Shown: piece after piece, positions 8,870 to 17,945 of the stretch | Numbering within the stretch: position 1 is the first letter of the stretch | Layout of the letters: the number at the start of each line of letters is the position of its first letter | Source: Streptomyces graminofaciens | GTDB taxonomy: Bacteria > Actinomycetota > Actinomycetes > Streptomycetales > Streptomycetaceae | DNA length: 64,000 bases | Reading direction: 5' to 3' | Assembly (NCBI RefSeq): GCF_030294945.1 | Contig: NZ_AP018448.1 | Coordinates: 6,354,001 to 6,418,000 of the forward strand | The notes under the pieces: model-generated | The model's database searches: none | Told to the model about the DNA's origin: nothing | What the model saw: only the letters and a program-made list of their open reading frames with translations | Position numbers and translations under genes: made by a program

Positions 8870-9260
8870 GGGCGCATGAGGTGCTACCAGGTCTTGGAAC
8901 CTGCCCCAGTGACCCGCAGACCGTAGAGGAGTGGCCTTCCACCGCAGGTGGTGGGCCTTGCAAGAGCAGGCCCGCGCGTACTGACGCTGCCGGTGGCAGA
9001 CCTCGACGTCGCACTCGCCGAGGTTCTCACGGGGCTTGACGGCGGGGTGGCGCACGAACTCCTCCAGCGGCGGCTTGAACGTATCCACCGCTGGCGGTGG
9101 TGCGCGTCGCACAGCGCCGTCCTCGATGACTTCCACGGGCGTTGGCACTCGGGCACCCGGCACGGCTGCTGACGCACGCCGAGCATGCGGCCCTTGGCGA
9201 CCTGGATGAAGCCTTCGTCACGCCCTCGGCCTTCGGCCTTCGGAGGGGTGCTCGCTCCAG
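8870..9260 (-). pseudogene. Remnant with two CxxxxC...CxxH zinc knuckles, probably of a large actinobacterial recombinase
   Basis: Read on the minus strand, one frame gives CRVPECQRPWKSS...LCDAHHRQRW and, after a frame change near 9090, another gives CDVEVCHRQRQYARACSCKAHHLRW. The two modules have the same spacing, as in the repeated zinc-knuckle N-terminal regions I associate with long Streptomyces site-specific integrases. The catalytic part is absent. The family link is from memory and only moderately sure; the Cys/His spacing is seen directly. Confidence 0.5.
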
Positions 9261-9301
9261 CACGGTCGATCACATCGGCCGAGGGAAACCGGCTCGCGTC
9301 G

Positions 9302-10189
9302 TCAACACCGCGCGGCGGCGGCCACCCGGTCCCGGAACCAGCGGTGGGCCGGGTCGTACACCCACCGCGGAGACCACGCCATCGCGATGACGAAGGGCGG
9401 GGCAAGAGATTCGGGGACCCGGGCGGGGCGCGTTCCCGTCGACCCGCACCACGCGTCTGCCAGCCGCCGGGGCACGAGCGCGGTGAGATCCGCACCCGCC
9501 ACCAGCGGGAACAGTTCCACGAAGCTCTCCACCCGCACGGCGATCGACCCGGCGATGCCCTCCCTCTCCAGCAGCTGGCCCGGCGACCATGGCATCAACG
9601 GCGCGTCGTAGCAGACGGCCCACCGTGCCTGCTCGAGATCGTCGTCCTCGGACTGCCGCGTCGCGCTCACGATGCGCACCCACTGGTCCTCGTAGAGGTC
9701 GAGCGACGGCGTCCCGTCCGGGAGCGCGACCCGTGGCACGATCACGGCATCATGCCTGTCGATCTCCTCGACGATCCCCGCCCGCATGTCGTTCGTGAGC
9801 AGATCCAGGCGGATACGTGCACCGGAGTCGTGCGCCGTGACTTCGCGCACCAGTGGCGTGGCGAGCGCGCTGCATTCGGCGTCGGAGAGCAGCAGGGAGA
9901 ACTCACGGTCGAGCGACCCCGGTTGCAGGCCGGCGTTGGCCGCGAAGACGCCGTCGAGTTCCGCGGCCAGCAGTGAGACCCGATCGCGCAGGCGCTCGGC
10001 CAGCAGCGTGAGCTGGGTTCCCTGGCCCGGGACTCGGACCAGCAGTTCATCGCCGAAGTGCCTTCGCAGTCGCTTGAGCGCCGCGCTGCAGGCCGGTTGG
10101 GAGAGGCCGATACGGTGCGCCGCGGCCGTCACGCTCCGCTCCTGGAGCAGCGCGTTCAACGGCACGAGCAGATTCAGATCGAGACCCAT
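9302..10189 (-). CDS. LysR-family transcriptional regulator
   Basis: A 295-aa protein. The N-terminal winged helix-turn-helix (LNLLVPLNALLQERSVTAAA, LSQPACSAALKRLRRHFGDELLVR) covers residues 4-52 and is the standard LysR DNA-binding domain. The remainder is a periplasmic-binding-like effector domain; its wording (LLTNDMRAGIVEEIDRHDAVI) resembles the NodD/NahR side of the family. It diverges from the alpha/beta hydrolase at 10352, the classic arrangement in which a LysR protein controls its neighbour and itself. A matching T-N11-A site lies between them. Confidence 0.9.
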   Translation of the reverse strand: MGLDLNLLVPLNALLQERSVTAAAHRIGLSQPACSAALKRLRRHFGDELLVRVPGQGTQLTLLAERLRDRVSLLAAELDGVFAANAGLQPGSLDREFSLLLSDAECSALATPLVREVTAHDSGARIRLDLLTNDMRAGIVEEIDRHDAVIVPRVALPDGTPSLDLYEDQWVRIVSATRQSEDDDLEQARWAVCYDAPLMPWSPGQLLEREGIAGSIAVRVESFVELFPLVAGADLTALVPRRLADAWCGSTGTRPARVPESLAPPFVIAMAWSPRWVYDPAHRWFRDRVAAAARC

Positions 10190-10200
10190 CCCGCTCCACC

Positions 10201-10221
10201 TTCATCCATGTCGTGAATGAA
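10201..10221. promoter_or_regulatory. Candidate LysR operator TTCAT-N11-ATGAA
   Basis: TTCAT and its exact complement ATGAA are separated by 11 bases, the canonical LysR box. It lies 12 bp upstream of the lysR start and about 130 bp upstream of the divergent hydrolase gene. Confidence 0.6.
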
Positions 10222-10351
10222 ACCCATAGAAAAGTTCCACTGTACAGATGTTTTGGTCGCGATGACACTGGAACAGCGGCTGTACGGCCCTGGTGAGGGC
10301 GCCCGGCCGAGACGGATCGAGCATCGTGAGCGAGTCAGAGAGGACACGCGC

Positions 10352-11236
10352 ATGCACCATTCCCTGGACATCCCGGTGGGGGAGATCACTCTTCGCGGCA
10401 GGCTCTACCTTCCCGAGGACGCGACAGGGCCGGTGCCCGTCGTGATCGCCCATGAAGGCATCGGGAGCGTCGCGGAGATAGGCTTCCCCTACGCGCATCT
10501 GTTCACGGACGCGGGTCTCGGCGTCGCCTTCTACGACCACCGCGGACTCGGCCACAGCGACGGCGAACCCCGACAGCAGATCGACCCGTGGCAGTTCGCC
10601 CGCGACATGCGGCATGTCATCACGCATCTCAGCCTCCGTGACGACGTCGATCCGGCGAGGATCGCTGTCTGGGGGTTCAGCCTGGGCGGCATGGTCGGCA
10701 TGTTCGCCGCCGCGACCGACACCCGCCCAGCCGCTGTCGTCTCCGTCGTACCGCCGGTCAGCGGATGGTCGGCGCGCAAGCTGTTCCCGCCAGCCGAGCT
10801 CGCCGGCCTGGATGCCGCCATCGTCGCTGATCGCCTCGGTCAGAGTCGCGGCGAGCCCCCGGTCGTCCTGCAGACCAGCGGCCACCGTACGCCGGACGGC
10901 CCTCCCGTCATGTTCACGGACCCGGAGGGTCTCGAGTTCCTCAAGCGGTTCGACGGCGTGAGCAGCTGGCGCAACGAGCTGACACTGTCGTCGCTGGACC
11001 ATGTGTTCGAGATGGAGGTCACCGCGTACGCGGAGCGCATCACGGCGCCGGTTTTGATGGTGCTCGCCGATGGCGACACCGTTGCCCCGGTGGAGGACGC
11101 ACGCGAGATGTTCAAGCGGATCACAGCCCCCAAGGAACTCGTCGAGTATCCCGGGCAGCACTACGGCATCCTGGTCGACCATTTCGAGGAGATCGTCTCG
11201 CGCACCACGTCCTGGCTGGCGAAGACCCTCGTGTGA
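10352..11236 (+). CDS. Alpha/beta hydrolase (dienelactone hydrolase/acetyl-xylan-esterase-like)
   Basis: A 294-aa serine hydrolase. The nucleophile elbow GFSLGG is at about residues 108-113, the acid in DGDTVAPVED at about 239 and the histidine in GQHYGILVDHF at about 270. The oxyanion segment AHEGIGSV and the FYDHRGLGHSDGE loop precede the nucleophile. ATG 10352 is chosen because GAGAGGA lies 9-15 nt upstream and homology-like sequence begins there; an in-frame start at 10217 would add low-complexity residues. The substrate is unknown; control by the divergent LysR gene is inferred. Confidence 0.87.
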   Translation: MHHSLDIPVGEITLRGRLYLPEDATGPVPVVIAHEGIGSVAEIGFPYAHLFTDAGLGVAFYDHRGLGHSDGEPRQQIDPWQFARDMRHVITHLSLRDDVDPARIAVWGFSLGGMVGMFAAATDTRPAAVVSVVPPVSGWSARKLFPPAELAGLDAAIVADRLGQSRGEPPVVLQTSGHRTPDGPPVMFTDPEGLEFLKRFDGVSSWRNELTLSSLDHVFEMEVTAYAERITAPVLMVLADGDTVAPVEDAREMFKRITAPKELVEYPGQHYGILVDHFEEIVSRTTSWLAKTLV

Positions 11237-11313
11237 TGCCCTTCGCCCGCTGATGCGCCAGGCGCGGATCAGCGACCCCCGCCGCCCGGCCTGCGCCCCC
11301 TGTCGCAGAGACT

Positions 11314-11738
11314 GTGGCCGTGGCGCTCAAGGACTCGTCCGCGCGGTCCGCCGGCGGGGGCGAAGTCCCCGACCTGTTCGCCCTCACCCGCGAGCAGCTC
11401 CTTGAACCGGGAGCCGATGGGCGAGACCAGCACCGACGGCCTCCTCACAGCCGCTGTCACGGGGGCTGTGCGTGCTCGGGGTCCGCGGCACGGGCCGCTC
11501 CATGTCCCGCCGCACAGCCCGCCGCTTCGCCACCATGGGCCGTATCCGCGCCGCCGACACGGACGCGATGCAGCAGGTCGAGGGCATCGGCACCGAGAAG
11601 GCGCCCGCCATCGTCGCCGAACACGCCGGCCTCGCCCCGCTCATCGACAAACTCGCCGCGGCCGGGGTGAACATGACCGATCCCGGCGCCATCAACGCCC
11701 CTTCCCCTGGCGGCCGTTGGCCAGGACATGCGCACTGA
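11314..11738 (+). pseudogene. Fragment of NAD+-dependent DNA ligase (LigA-type)
   Basis: Two frames together match the C-terminal helix-hairpin-helix region of LigA: EVPDLFALTREQLL in the 11314 frame, then [20 protein letters not shown] and [20 protein letters not shown] in the 11472 frame. The adenylation domain with the catalytic Lys is absent. A chromosomal ligA elsewhere must supply the essential function. This looks like a second ligase carried by the island and then truncated. Confidence 0.82.
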
Positions 11739-11758
11739 CCGTCTTCGGTGCCGTCCTC

Positions 11759-11972
11759 TGGAGGGCGGCCGACCGGCCGCGGCTCGTCGGCCGGACCGTC
11801 CAGCCGCCGCTTGACGAAGCGGGCCCGCCAGCGGTTCGCCGAGGCCTCGCTCCCACCGAGTTCGGCCGCCGACTGCTCGTCCTTTCCGCCCTCCGCGCAC
11901 CGCGGCACGATCCTCGCGCGCGGAGCCAGGAACTGCGCGGTCTTCGCGCGCCTCGCCCAACGCGTCAGCTGA
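11759..11972 (-). pseudogene. IS630-type transposase N-terminal fragment, copy 1
   Basis: The minus strand encodes LTRWARRAKTAQFLAPRARI, then VPRCAEGGKDEQSAAELGG and RWRARFVKRRLDGPADEPRP. This is the N-terminal helix-turn-helix of IS630-like transposases, ending near the GRPP linker. The DDE domain is missing. Confidence 0.8.
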
Positions 11973-12004
11973 GCCCGTTCGTCATCGCTGGAGCCAGCTC
12001 CGAC

Positions 12005-12166
12005 TTACGCCGCCACACGTGTGTCGGCTTCCCGTCCGCGCACGCCAGGACGATGCGTGCCCGCTCGACGAGACCGGGCACCACCACCCCCGCCGGACCA
12101 GCACAGCAACTCGACGCGCTGCTCATCGGAGCGCACAAGTTCGACGGCACGAGGAACCCGGGACAT
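12005..12166 (-). pseudogene. IS630-type transposase N-terminal fragment, copy 2
   Basis: One frame gives SRVPRAVELVRSDEQRVELL and the next gives ERARIVLACADGKPTHVW. Both belong to the extreme N-terminus of an IS630-like transposase. It repeats the region already present in copy 1, so two separate insertions were truncated here side by side. Confidence 0.72.
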
Positions 12167-12258
12167 GAAAACAGGCCACAGATCCAAAGCCCGCGAGTTC
12201 AGGCGCATCACACAAGGGGATCGACTTTCCCGGCTCTTGTCGGCCAGGGCTCCTGGCG

Positions 12259-13083
12259 TCACAGCAGAGACGCGTATTGCTTCCCGACCGATGGTCGTAG
12301 CTCGGCGTGCAGGCGCTGGTACGTAGCGGCCGACCGTCGGGCGGGCCACTGCGGGCCGAGGTACTTCTCGGGCAGGCCCGGATCCGTGCGCAGGAGATCG
12401 ATCCAGTCGTTGGTCAGCGATAGCAGTTGCGGCAGGGCGTCCGCCTGATCGGACTCGGCGTTCTCCCACCGGGTGAGGAAGTCGTCGTGGGCGGCCCGTA
12501 GGACGTCCAGGTCCCATGCCCTGGCGACCAGTTGGTCGGTGGGGACGGGGAAGCTGGGGCTGCCCTGGAATGCGTGGGCCAGGGCGAGGTCTTCGGCCGG
12601 GAGGAGGTCGACGAGGAGGGGGCGGACGTCAATACGGCCGGGCGCGATCCACAGGTTGGGTTGCAGGGAGCCGAATCCGGCCCATGCCAGACGCGGCAGG
12701 AGGTGGTAGCGGGCGTTTCGCAGCCGCGTCGGCAGCGGGCAGCTCAGCACGGTCCAGATGTCGTCGGCGCGTTCGAAGGGCGCGGGGCTGGTCAGGCGTG
12801 CCCTGCCTTGTGTGACCAGGCGTTCCCCTTCGTCGGTCGGCGCGAAGACCGTGGCGCGGCCGTCCTTGCGACGGGTGAGCAGACCTCGATGGGCCATCCG
12901 GTTCAAGGTGGCGCGGGTGGCAGCCTCGCTGACGCCTATCCGGCCCAGCACGGAGACGAATGTCCTGCTGGGAAGCGCCGGGACCATTCCGTCCGTCGCG
13001 TACTGGGACGCGAACCCGAGGACGCTGAGCACCAGGTCCTGAGGCCTGGAAGAGGGCGCGTCCGTCTCTTTCACCTGTTCCAC
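12259..13083 (-). CDS. PaaX-like transcriptional regulator
   Basis: A 274-aa protein with an N-terminal winged helix (DLVLSVLGFASQY, residues 16-28; VSEAATRATLNRMAHRGLLT, about residues 51-70) and a PaaX-type middle and C-terminal region (DDIWTVLSCPLPTRLRNARYHL). PaaX proteins are CoA-thioester-responsive repressors of aromatic catabolism; the ligand here is unknown. It diverges from the CocE-like hydrolase gene with a strong inverted repeat between them, so it probably represses that gene and itself. The 3' end abuts IS630 wreckage. Confidence 0.85.
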   Translation of the reverse strand: MEQVKETDAPSSRPQDLVLSVLGFASQYATDGMVPALPSRTFVSVLGRIGVSEAATRATLNRMAHRGLLTRRKDGRATVFAPTDEGERLVTQGRARLTSPAPFERADDIWTVLSCPLPTRLRNARYHLLPRLAWAGFGSLQPNLWIAPGRIDVRPLLVDLLPAEDLALAHAFQGSPSFPVPTDQLVARAWDLDVLRAAHDDFLTRWENAESDQADALPQLLSLTNDWIDLLRTDPGLPEKYLGPQWPARRSAATYQRLHAELRPSVGKQYASLL

Positions 13084-13112
13084 CGCCTCAGGCTACGCCC
13101 ACAAGCCGATCC

Positions 13113-13148
13113 TAGACAATCGTTGGCAATTATGCGAAGAATTGTCTA
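13113..13148. promoter_or_regulatory. Inverted repeat operator between paaX-like and hydrolase genes
   Basis: TAGACAAT (13113-13120) and ATTGTCTA (13141-13148) are perfect 8-bp arms 28 bp apart. A further GGCAATTATGC lies between them. The region is AT-rich against its surroundings, as expected for the promoter and operator of a divergent regulator-target pair. Confidence 0.7.
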
Positions 13149-13327
13149 AAGTCAGGGTGGGTCGAACGGCGCCCCCGCCACCGACGGCGGATCATCCGCA
13201 CCGGCCGCACTCACGACTCCGGCCTACCGCTGACCGTCGTATCGCGCGAGAGGCCCATCGGGCAGATGGAGGCCCGGCCCCCTCTTCCGAATGCATGGCA
13301 AACCCGCTGAGAGAGGAATTCAGTTCT

Positions 13328-15136
13328 GTGAGCACAGACCACGCACGTCCTTCCGATCCGCGAGACCAGGACCATCTCGGAGTCGAGGTGCTCTACCGGT
13401 CGGCGAATTCTCCGGAGAACCTGCCCCCGGAGGAAGCCCAGACGCCGTTCCAGCCGGGCACCACCGTGTTCCCCAAGGGATCCGTGAACGACGAGGGTGC
13501 TCTTCCCCTGCCGGTCGACATCCGGCTCGACCGCGACGTCGCCATCCCCCTGACCGACGGCACGACGCTCTTCGGCGACATCTACCGGCCCACCACCGAC
13601 GAGAAGGTCCCGGTGATCCTGGTATGGACGCCTTACACCAAGAACGGCGGCTGGGCCAACCACAACATGCAGGCACACAAGTTCGGTACCCCACGTGACC
13701 ATCTGTCGGGACTCCAGGCGTTCGAGGCGCCCGACCCTGGTTACTGGGTCCAGTACGGTTACGCGATCGCCGTCGTGGACACCCGCGGCACCGGACACTC
13801 CGAAGGCGACCAGCTGTGGTGGGGCCGGGCCGCCGGACGTGACGTGTACGACACCATCGAGTGGCTCGGCACACAGGACTGGACCAACGGCAAGGTCGGC
13901 ATGGCCGGCAACTCGCAGCTCGCCATCCTCCAGTGGTTCGCCGCCGCCGAGCAGCCCCCGCACCTGGGCGCCATCGCGCCCTGGGAGGGCCTGACGGACA
14001 TGTACCGGGACGACACCGGGCGTGGCGGCATCCCGGACACCACGTTCCAGGACCGGGACATCATGGCCTATATCCACGGCAAGGCCCGTACCGAGGACTG
14101 CCCCGCGATGATGGCGGCACACCCGCTGATGAACGCCTACTGGGAGGACAAGCGGGCCCGCCTGGAGCAGATCGAGGTCCCGGCATACATCGTGGCGAGC
14201 TGGACCAACCCGCTGCACACCCGCGGCACGATGAAGGCGTTCCGGGAGATCTCCTCCAAGGACAAGTGGCTGCGCGTCCACAACGTGATGGAGTGGACCG
14301 ACCTCGCCGACCTGGACAACGTCGCCGACCTGCGCCGCTTCTTCGACCGCTTCCTCAAGGGGCTCGACAACGGCTGGGAGGCCACGCCCAGGGTCCGCCT
14401 CTCGGTCCTCGACCCGGGCGGTGAGGACAAGGTCGGTCGTGCGGAGAACGAGTGGCCGCCGGCTCGCCAGCAGTGGCGCACCCTGCACCTCGACGCCTCG
14501 TCGAACACGCTCTCCGACAAGGCGCCGACACAGGAGTCGGTGGCCCGTTACCAGGGCGACGACCTCGAGTCCTCCGTGAAGTTCACCTACACGGCCCAGA
14601 AGGACACCGAGATCACCGGCCACCTCAACCTGCACCTGTGGGTGGAGACCGAGGACGCCGACGACGCCGACCTGTTCGCCGCGGTCTACAAGACCGACGC
14701 CCAGGGCCGGCGGCTGTACCACATCACGGTGACCGGCGAGCAGCGCGCGGGACTCGCCGCCGCGGCGGCGCAGGGGGTGCTGCTTCCCGCGATGCTGGCC
14801 TACTCCGGCCCGGTGGGCCGGATCCGCGCCTCCCACCGCGCTCTGGACCTGGAGCGTTCCACGCCGAGTGAACCGTACCTCCTGCACACCAGGGAGGACC
14901 TACTCACGCTCGGCGAGCCGGTGGCGGTCGAACTCGGCCTGTGGCCCACGTCGATGGTGCTGCACGCCGGAGAGACGTTGGTGGTGGAGATCGGCGGGCA
15001 CCCGGTGGGCGACCTGGCCGCCGACGGCCCCCTGCCCGGCGGCGACCTCGACATCCCGACCCGCAACAAGGGCGCCTACCTGATCCGCACGGGCGGTGCC
15101 TACGATTCCCACCTGCTGCTGCCGGTGGTCCCCTAG
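13328..15136 (+). CDS. CocE/NonD-type hydrolase (peptidase S15 family)
   Basis: A 602-aa protein. The alpha/beta-hydrolase domain comes first: RDVAIPLTDGTTLFGDIYRP at about residues 63-82, then the nucleophile elbow GNSQLAIL with the Ser at about residue 196. A C-terminal jelly-roll domain of the X-Pro dipeptidyl-peptidase type follows (from about residue 365). The region normally holding the acid reads VASWTNPLHTRGT, as in a fungal/actinobacterial subgroup, so the usual Asp may be replaced. GTG 13328 is preferred because GAGAGGA lies 10 nt upstream. Esterase or amidase action is likely; the substrate is unknown. Confidence 0.86.
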   Translation: MSTDHARPSDPRDQDHLGVEVLYRSANSPENLPPEEAQTPFQPGTTVFPKGSVNDEGALPLPVDIRLDRDVAIPLTDGTTLFGDIYRPTTDEKVPVILVWTPYTKNGGWANHNMQAHKFGTPRDHLSGLQAFEAPDPGYWVQYGYAIAVVDTRGTGHSEGDQLWWGRAAGRDVYDTIEWLGTQDWTNGKVGMAGNSQLAILQWFAAAEQPPHLGAIAPWEGLTDMYRDDTGRGGIPDTTFQDRDIMAYIHGKARTEDCPAMMAAHPLMNAYWEDKRARLEQIEVPAYIVASWTNPLHTRGTMKAFREISSKDKWLRVHNVMEWTDLADLDNVADLRRFFDRFLKGLDNGWEATPRVRLSVLDPGGEDKVGRAENEWPPARQQWRTLHLDASSNTLSDKAPTQESVARYQGDDLESSVKFTYTAQKDTEITGHLNLHLWVETEDADDADLFAAVYKTDAQGRRLYHITVTGEQRAGLAAAAAQGVLLPAMLAYSGPVGRIRASHRALDLERSTPSEPYLLHTREDLLTLGEPVAVELGLWPTSMVLHAGETLVVEIGGHPVGDLAADGPLPGGDLDIPTRNKGAYLIRTGGAYDSHLLLPVVP

Positions 15137-15349
15137 ACATCACCGCACCTCGCCCGACCGAAGAGCGTCCTATGGCATGCGGTCGGGCACCAGCAGCGGC
15201 GCGCCGGTCTTCGCCTGTACCTCTGTTCCGGTTGCTCCAGGACGAGGACACCTCACCCGGAACCTGTTGACGGCCCGGGCCACCACGGGCGGAACGGTGG
15301 CCGGCTCGTCCCACCTGACCGTCCTGCTCCTGGTGGCGAGAGCCTACTA

Positions 15350-16446
15350 GGGCCTGTGTGAACGTTGTGATTAGCCAGTTGCCTTCAGGAGGTCGTTGAT
15401 CCAGATCATCGAGGCACGGAAATAAAGGCCGGCGAGGTAGCTCTCGGGCGTCTTGTCGTATCGAGTCGCGATACCGCGCCATGCCTTCAACTTGTTGATG
15501 AGCCGCTCGACGGTGTTCCGCTCCTTGTAAAGATCGCCGCCGTGGCGTGTGGGGCGGCCGCCCCGGCGGCCCTTCTTCTTCCGGTGGCGGACTGGTCCTT
15601 CTTCTCCGGGATGATTGCCTTGATGCCGCGTTTCCGCAGGTAAGAGCGGTTAGCGCGGGACGAGTAGGCCTTGTCCGCGGCGACAGCGTCGGGCCGGGTC
15701 CGAAAACGGCCGAGAGGCAGACGGACCCGCACCTTCTGCAACACGGGGACGAACTGCGGGCTGTCGGCGGCCTGTCCTGCGGTCAGGACGAGCGACAACG
15801 GACGGCACTTGCGGTCCGCGGCGAGATGAACCTTGCTCGTCAGCCCACCGCGAGATCTGCCGAGCAGAGCTTGGTTCAAGCGGAGCTTGCGCCGTCGCTT
15901 GATACGCCGCCGCTCTTCCCGCTCGGGGCCGTCCCTGCCGTCCCGTCCGTTCTGTTCTGGCGGGCCGCCCCCCTTTTGCCGGGCCCGCTCCTGCTCGGCG
16001 GCAGCTTCATCAAGGGCGTCCATAACCTCCTTGCCGATGCGCATCCCGGCGGCGTCGTGGTGGGCGCGGGCAGTGGTGGAGTCCACGCTGACCAGGGACA
16101 AGTCCGTCTGTCCCCGGCGGGCGGCCTCCGCGATCATGCCTGCCAGAAGAGCAGAGAAGACCCCGGTGTCCCGCCAGACACGAAAGCGGCCGTAGACCGT
16201 CGGCCACGGTCCGAACTCGGAGGGCATCTCGCGCCACTGGGCGCTGGACCGGAACCACCAGATCACCCCTTCGAACTGGTCTGGCAGCCGTTCGGGGTAC
16301 GGACCGTACTCGCCTATCGGCAGATACGACTCGATGAACTCCCATTGCTCGTCGCTGAGTTGCCTACGTGTCACACCCAGCGTCCTACCAGGTCCTGCCC
16401 CGCAAGGGACCAAAACCCGAGATTGATCACGACTTCACACAGGCCC
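15350..16446 (-). mobile_element. IS5-family (IS427-like) insertion sequence, copy B, defective
   Basis: The ends GGGCCTGTGTGAA and CACACAGGCCC are imperfect inverted repeats flanked by TA (15348-15349, 16447-16448). It is 1097 bp, with the same orientation and type as copy A. It keeps the segment deleted in copy A. Confidence 0.88.
15371..16374 (-). pseudogene. IS5-family transposase, copy B (frameshifted)
   Basis: It starts at GTG 16374 (TRRQLSDEQWEFIESYLP) and reads through VDSTTARAHHDAAG (first catalytic Asp), LTSKVHLAADRKCRPL and AVAADKAYSSRANRSYLRKR (second Asp) as far as KKDQ. Near 15586 one base is missing relative to copy A, which puts the catalytic Glu region (NTVERLINKL) out of frame. 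The reading frame then continues as unrelated Ala-rich sequence. IS427-type elements can use programmed frameshifting, but not at this point. Confidence 0.85.
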
Positions 16447-16605
16447 TAGCGCCGCTGAAACTCTTCCGGAAGCGAGGGTTGCGTGCTGATCTGCGCCCCT
16501 TCCACCACGCGCACCGCGGACCTGTCAGCCCTGAGACGACGGGACCTGCTTGTCGCGAGCGTCGTCGCTACTGAACTTGATCAGGCGATGTCGGGCGATT
16601 GCCTG

Positions 16606-16812
16606 ACAAGTGACGTTGCTGAGGACACCTCGACCATTCGCGCTGGCACCACACCTCGCGCCATGGCCACCATCCGCAACCTCGCCATCGGCACCCTGAA
16701 GATCCTCGGAGCCGACAACATCGCGAAGACCACCCGCGCCATCCGCCACGAACCCGAACGAGCACTCGCCATCCTGGGCATCACCAACAACCCGGACACT
16801 CACGGAACTTGA
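16606..16812 (+). pseudogene. C-terminal fragment of an ISAs1-type transposase
   Basis: DTSTIRAGTTPRAMATIRNL continues into AIGTLKILGADNIAKTTRAI and ends LGITNNPDTHGT, the characteristic C-terminus of ISAs1/H-repeat transposases. The catalytic part is absent. It lies directly right of insertion sequence copy B. Confidence 0.82.
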
Positions 16813-17278
16813 TCAAGCCCTGACCCATACGTCGGACGTGGACCACTGCCGTTCTCCCACCCCGCTGATCGCATACGGCGTTCTGTCGTGCCGGCTGGGT
16901 TTCTTCGCCCGATTCCTGGACGCCCGTTCCCCATTGCCATCGATACTCAGGTCCGGGATGTGGATCACTATGGATCGGTTTCAACAGGATGCCTCATCAC
17001 TTCAAGCACACTGCTGACTACGGGGCCACTGCGAAGGAGAGCAGAACGAGCAGGCAGGTATTCGTGAACGCCCTGGAAGGATCTTTTCCATGTCGCGCAC
17101 GACTACGACTCGGCCGGCAAACGGGATCACAGGACACCGGATTCGAACAAGTTGCTCTGGCTGAGGGAAATGGATGGGCTCCTCGGCTCTGAGGCCGAGG
17201 AACCCACCAATTCGTGGCCGCCTGATCAAGGCCGCCAATTTAAGGCCACCCATTCAAGGGTCCAAACGCGGCCAGTTT
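16813..17278. other. Gene-free stretch
   Basis: Lower GC than the rest of the window and several short open frames, none with a recognisable domain or start signal. It separates the ISAs1 fragment from the 3' end of the lectin gene. Confidence 0.5.
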
Positions 17279-17797
17279 TCAGAAGCCCAGCTTCCAGAGC
17301 TGGGATCCGCCGTTGCCGCAGGAATGCAGGGAGGCGTTGTTGCTCACGCACAGGCCGGGTTCGAAGGTGCTCTGGAGCTTGACCTGGTTCCAGCTCGACC
17401 CGACAGCGTTCCAGAGTCCGGCGTGGAGGCCGTCGCCGCCGAGGCACGAGTCGGTGCGCAGGCGGAAGTTGATGTCGAACCTCAGGCACCGTCCGGTCGC
17501 CTTGTTCTGCAGCTGGACCACGTCACTGGACGTGTGGCGAGCGAAGAGCGGGGTCCAGGTCTGGTAGTCGTTCCCCGTCGAGCAGCCGCCCATGTAGACC
17601 TGGCCGTCCCAGTTACTGTCCAGGCATTGCCCGTTCTCCCAGTTGCGCAGGAGGTTCGGCCCGACGTATGCGGACGCGCTGCTCGCGTTCATGAGGGACA
17701 GTCCCATGAAAAGCCCGAGAGCGAGAATCGCCGCCCATCCGCGACGCGCGAAATTCCCCAGGTTCGGGGTTCGAGTGCGAGCTAATGTGCCACCCAT
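17279..17797 (-). CDS. Secreted ricin-type beta-trefoil lectin domain protein
   Basis: A 172-aa protein. ATG 17797 (MGGTLARTRTP) follows GGAAGGA at 7 nt. A signal peptide with a hydrophobic core (WAAILALGLFMGLSLM) ends near ASSASA, about residue 43. The mature part is one beta-trefoil: cysteine pairs in GQCLDSN and GGCSTG, GRCLRFD and DSCLGG, GLCVSNN and HSCGNGG, and QLWKL at the end replace the usual QxW motifs. It probably binds carbohydrate outside the cell; no catalytic domain is attached. Its lower GC and non-Streptomyces-like codon choice fit the island. Confidence 0.85.
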   Translation of the reverse strand: MGGTLARTRTPNLGNFARRGWAAILALGLFMGLSLMNASSASAYVGPNLLRNWENGQCLDSNWDGQVYMGGCSTGNDYQTWTPLFARHTSSDVVQLQNKATGRCLRFDINFRLRTDSCLGGDGLHAGLWNAVGSSWNQVKLQSTFEPGLCVSNNASLHSCGNGGSQLWKLGF

Positions 17798-17945
17798 GTC
17801 AATTCCTTCCACTGGCAGTCTTTCTGCAAGTAACCTTGAGAGGTCCGCCATGACGGTATGAATCGGCCAGACCCCTGTTTCCTTTTCTTTCTCCTACCCT
17901 CCTCTTCCTTGCGTGCTGTATGAGGTGCCCAATGACCAGACGGTT

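Noticed and set aside
11402..12448. 348-codon plus-strand frame
   Set aside because: It runs across ligase, IS630 and PaaX regions in the wrong frames and has no coherent composition.
13211..14887. 558-codon minus-strand frame opposite the CocE-like gene
   Set aside because: Antisense shadow; the plus strand has the ribosome site and the hydrolase motifs.
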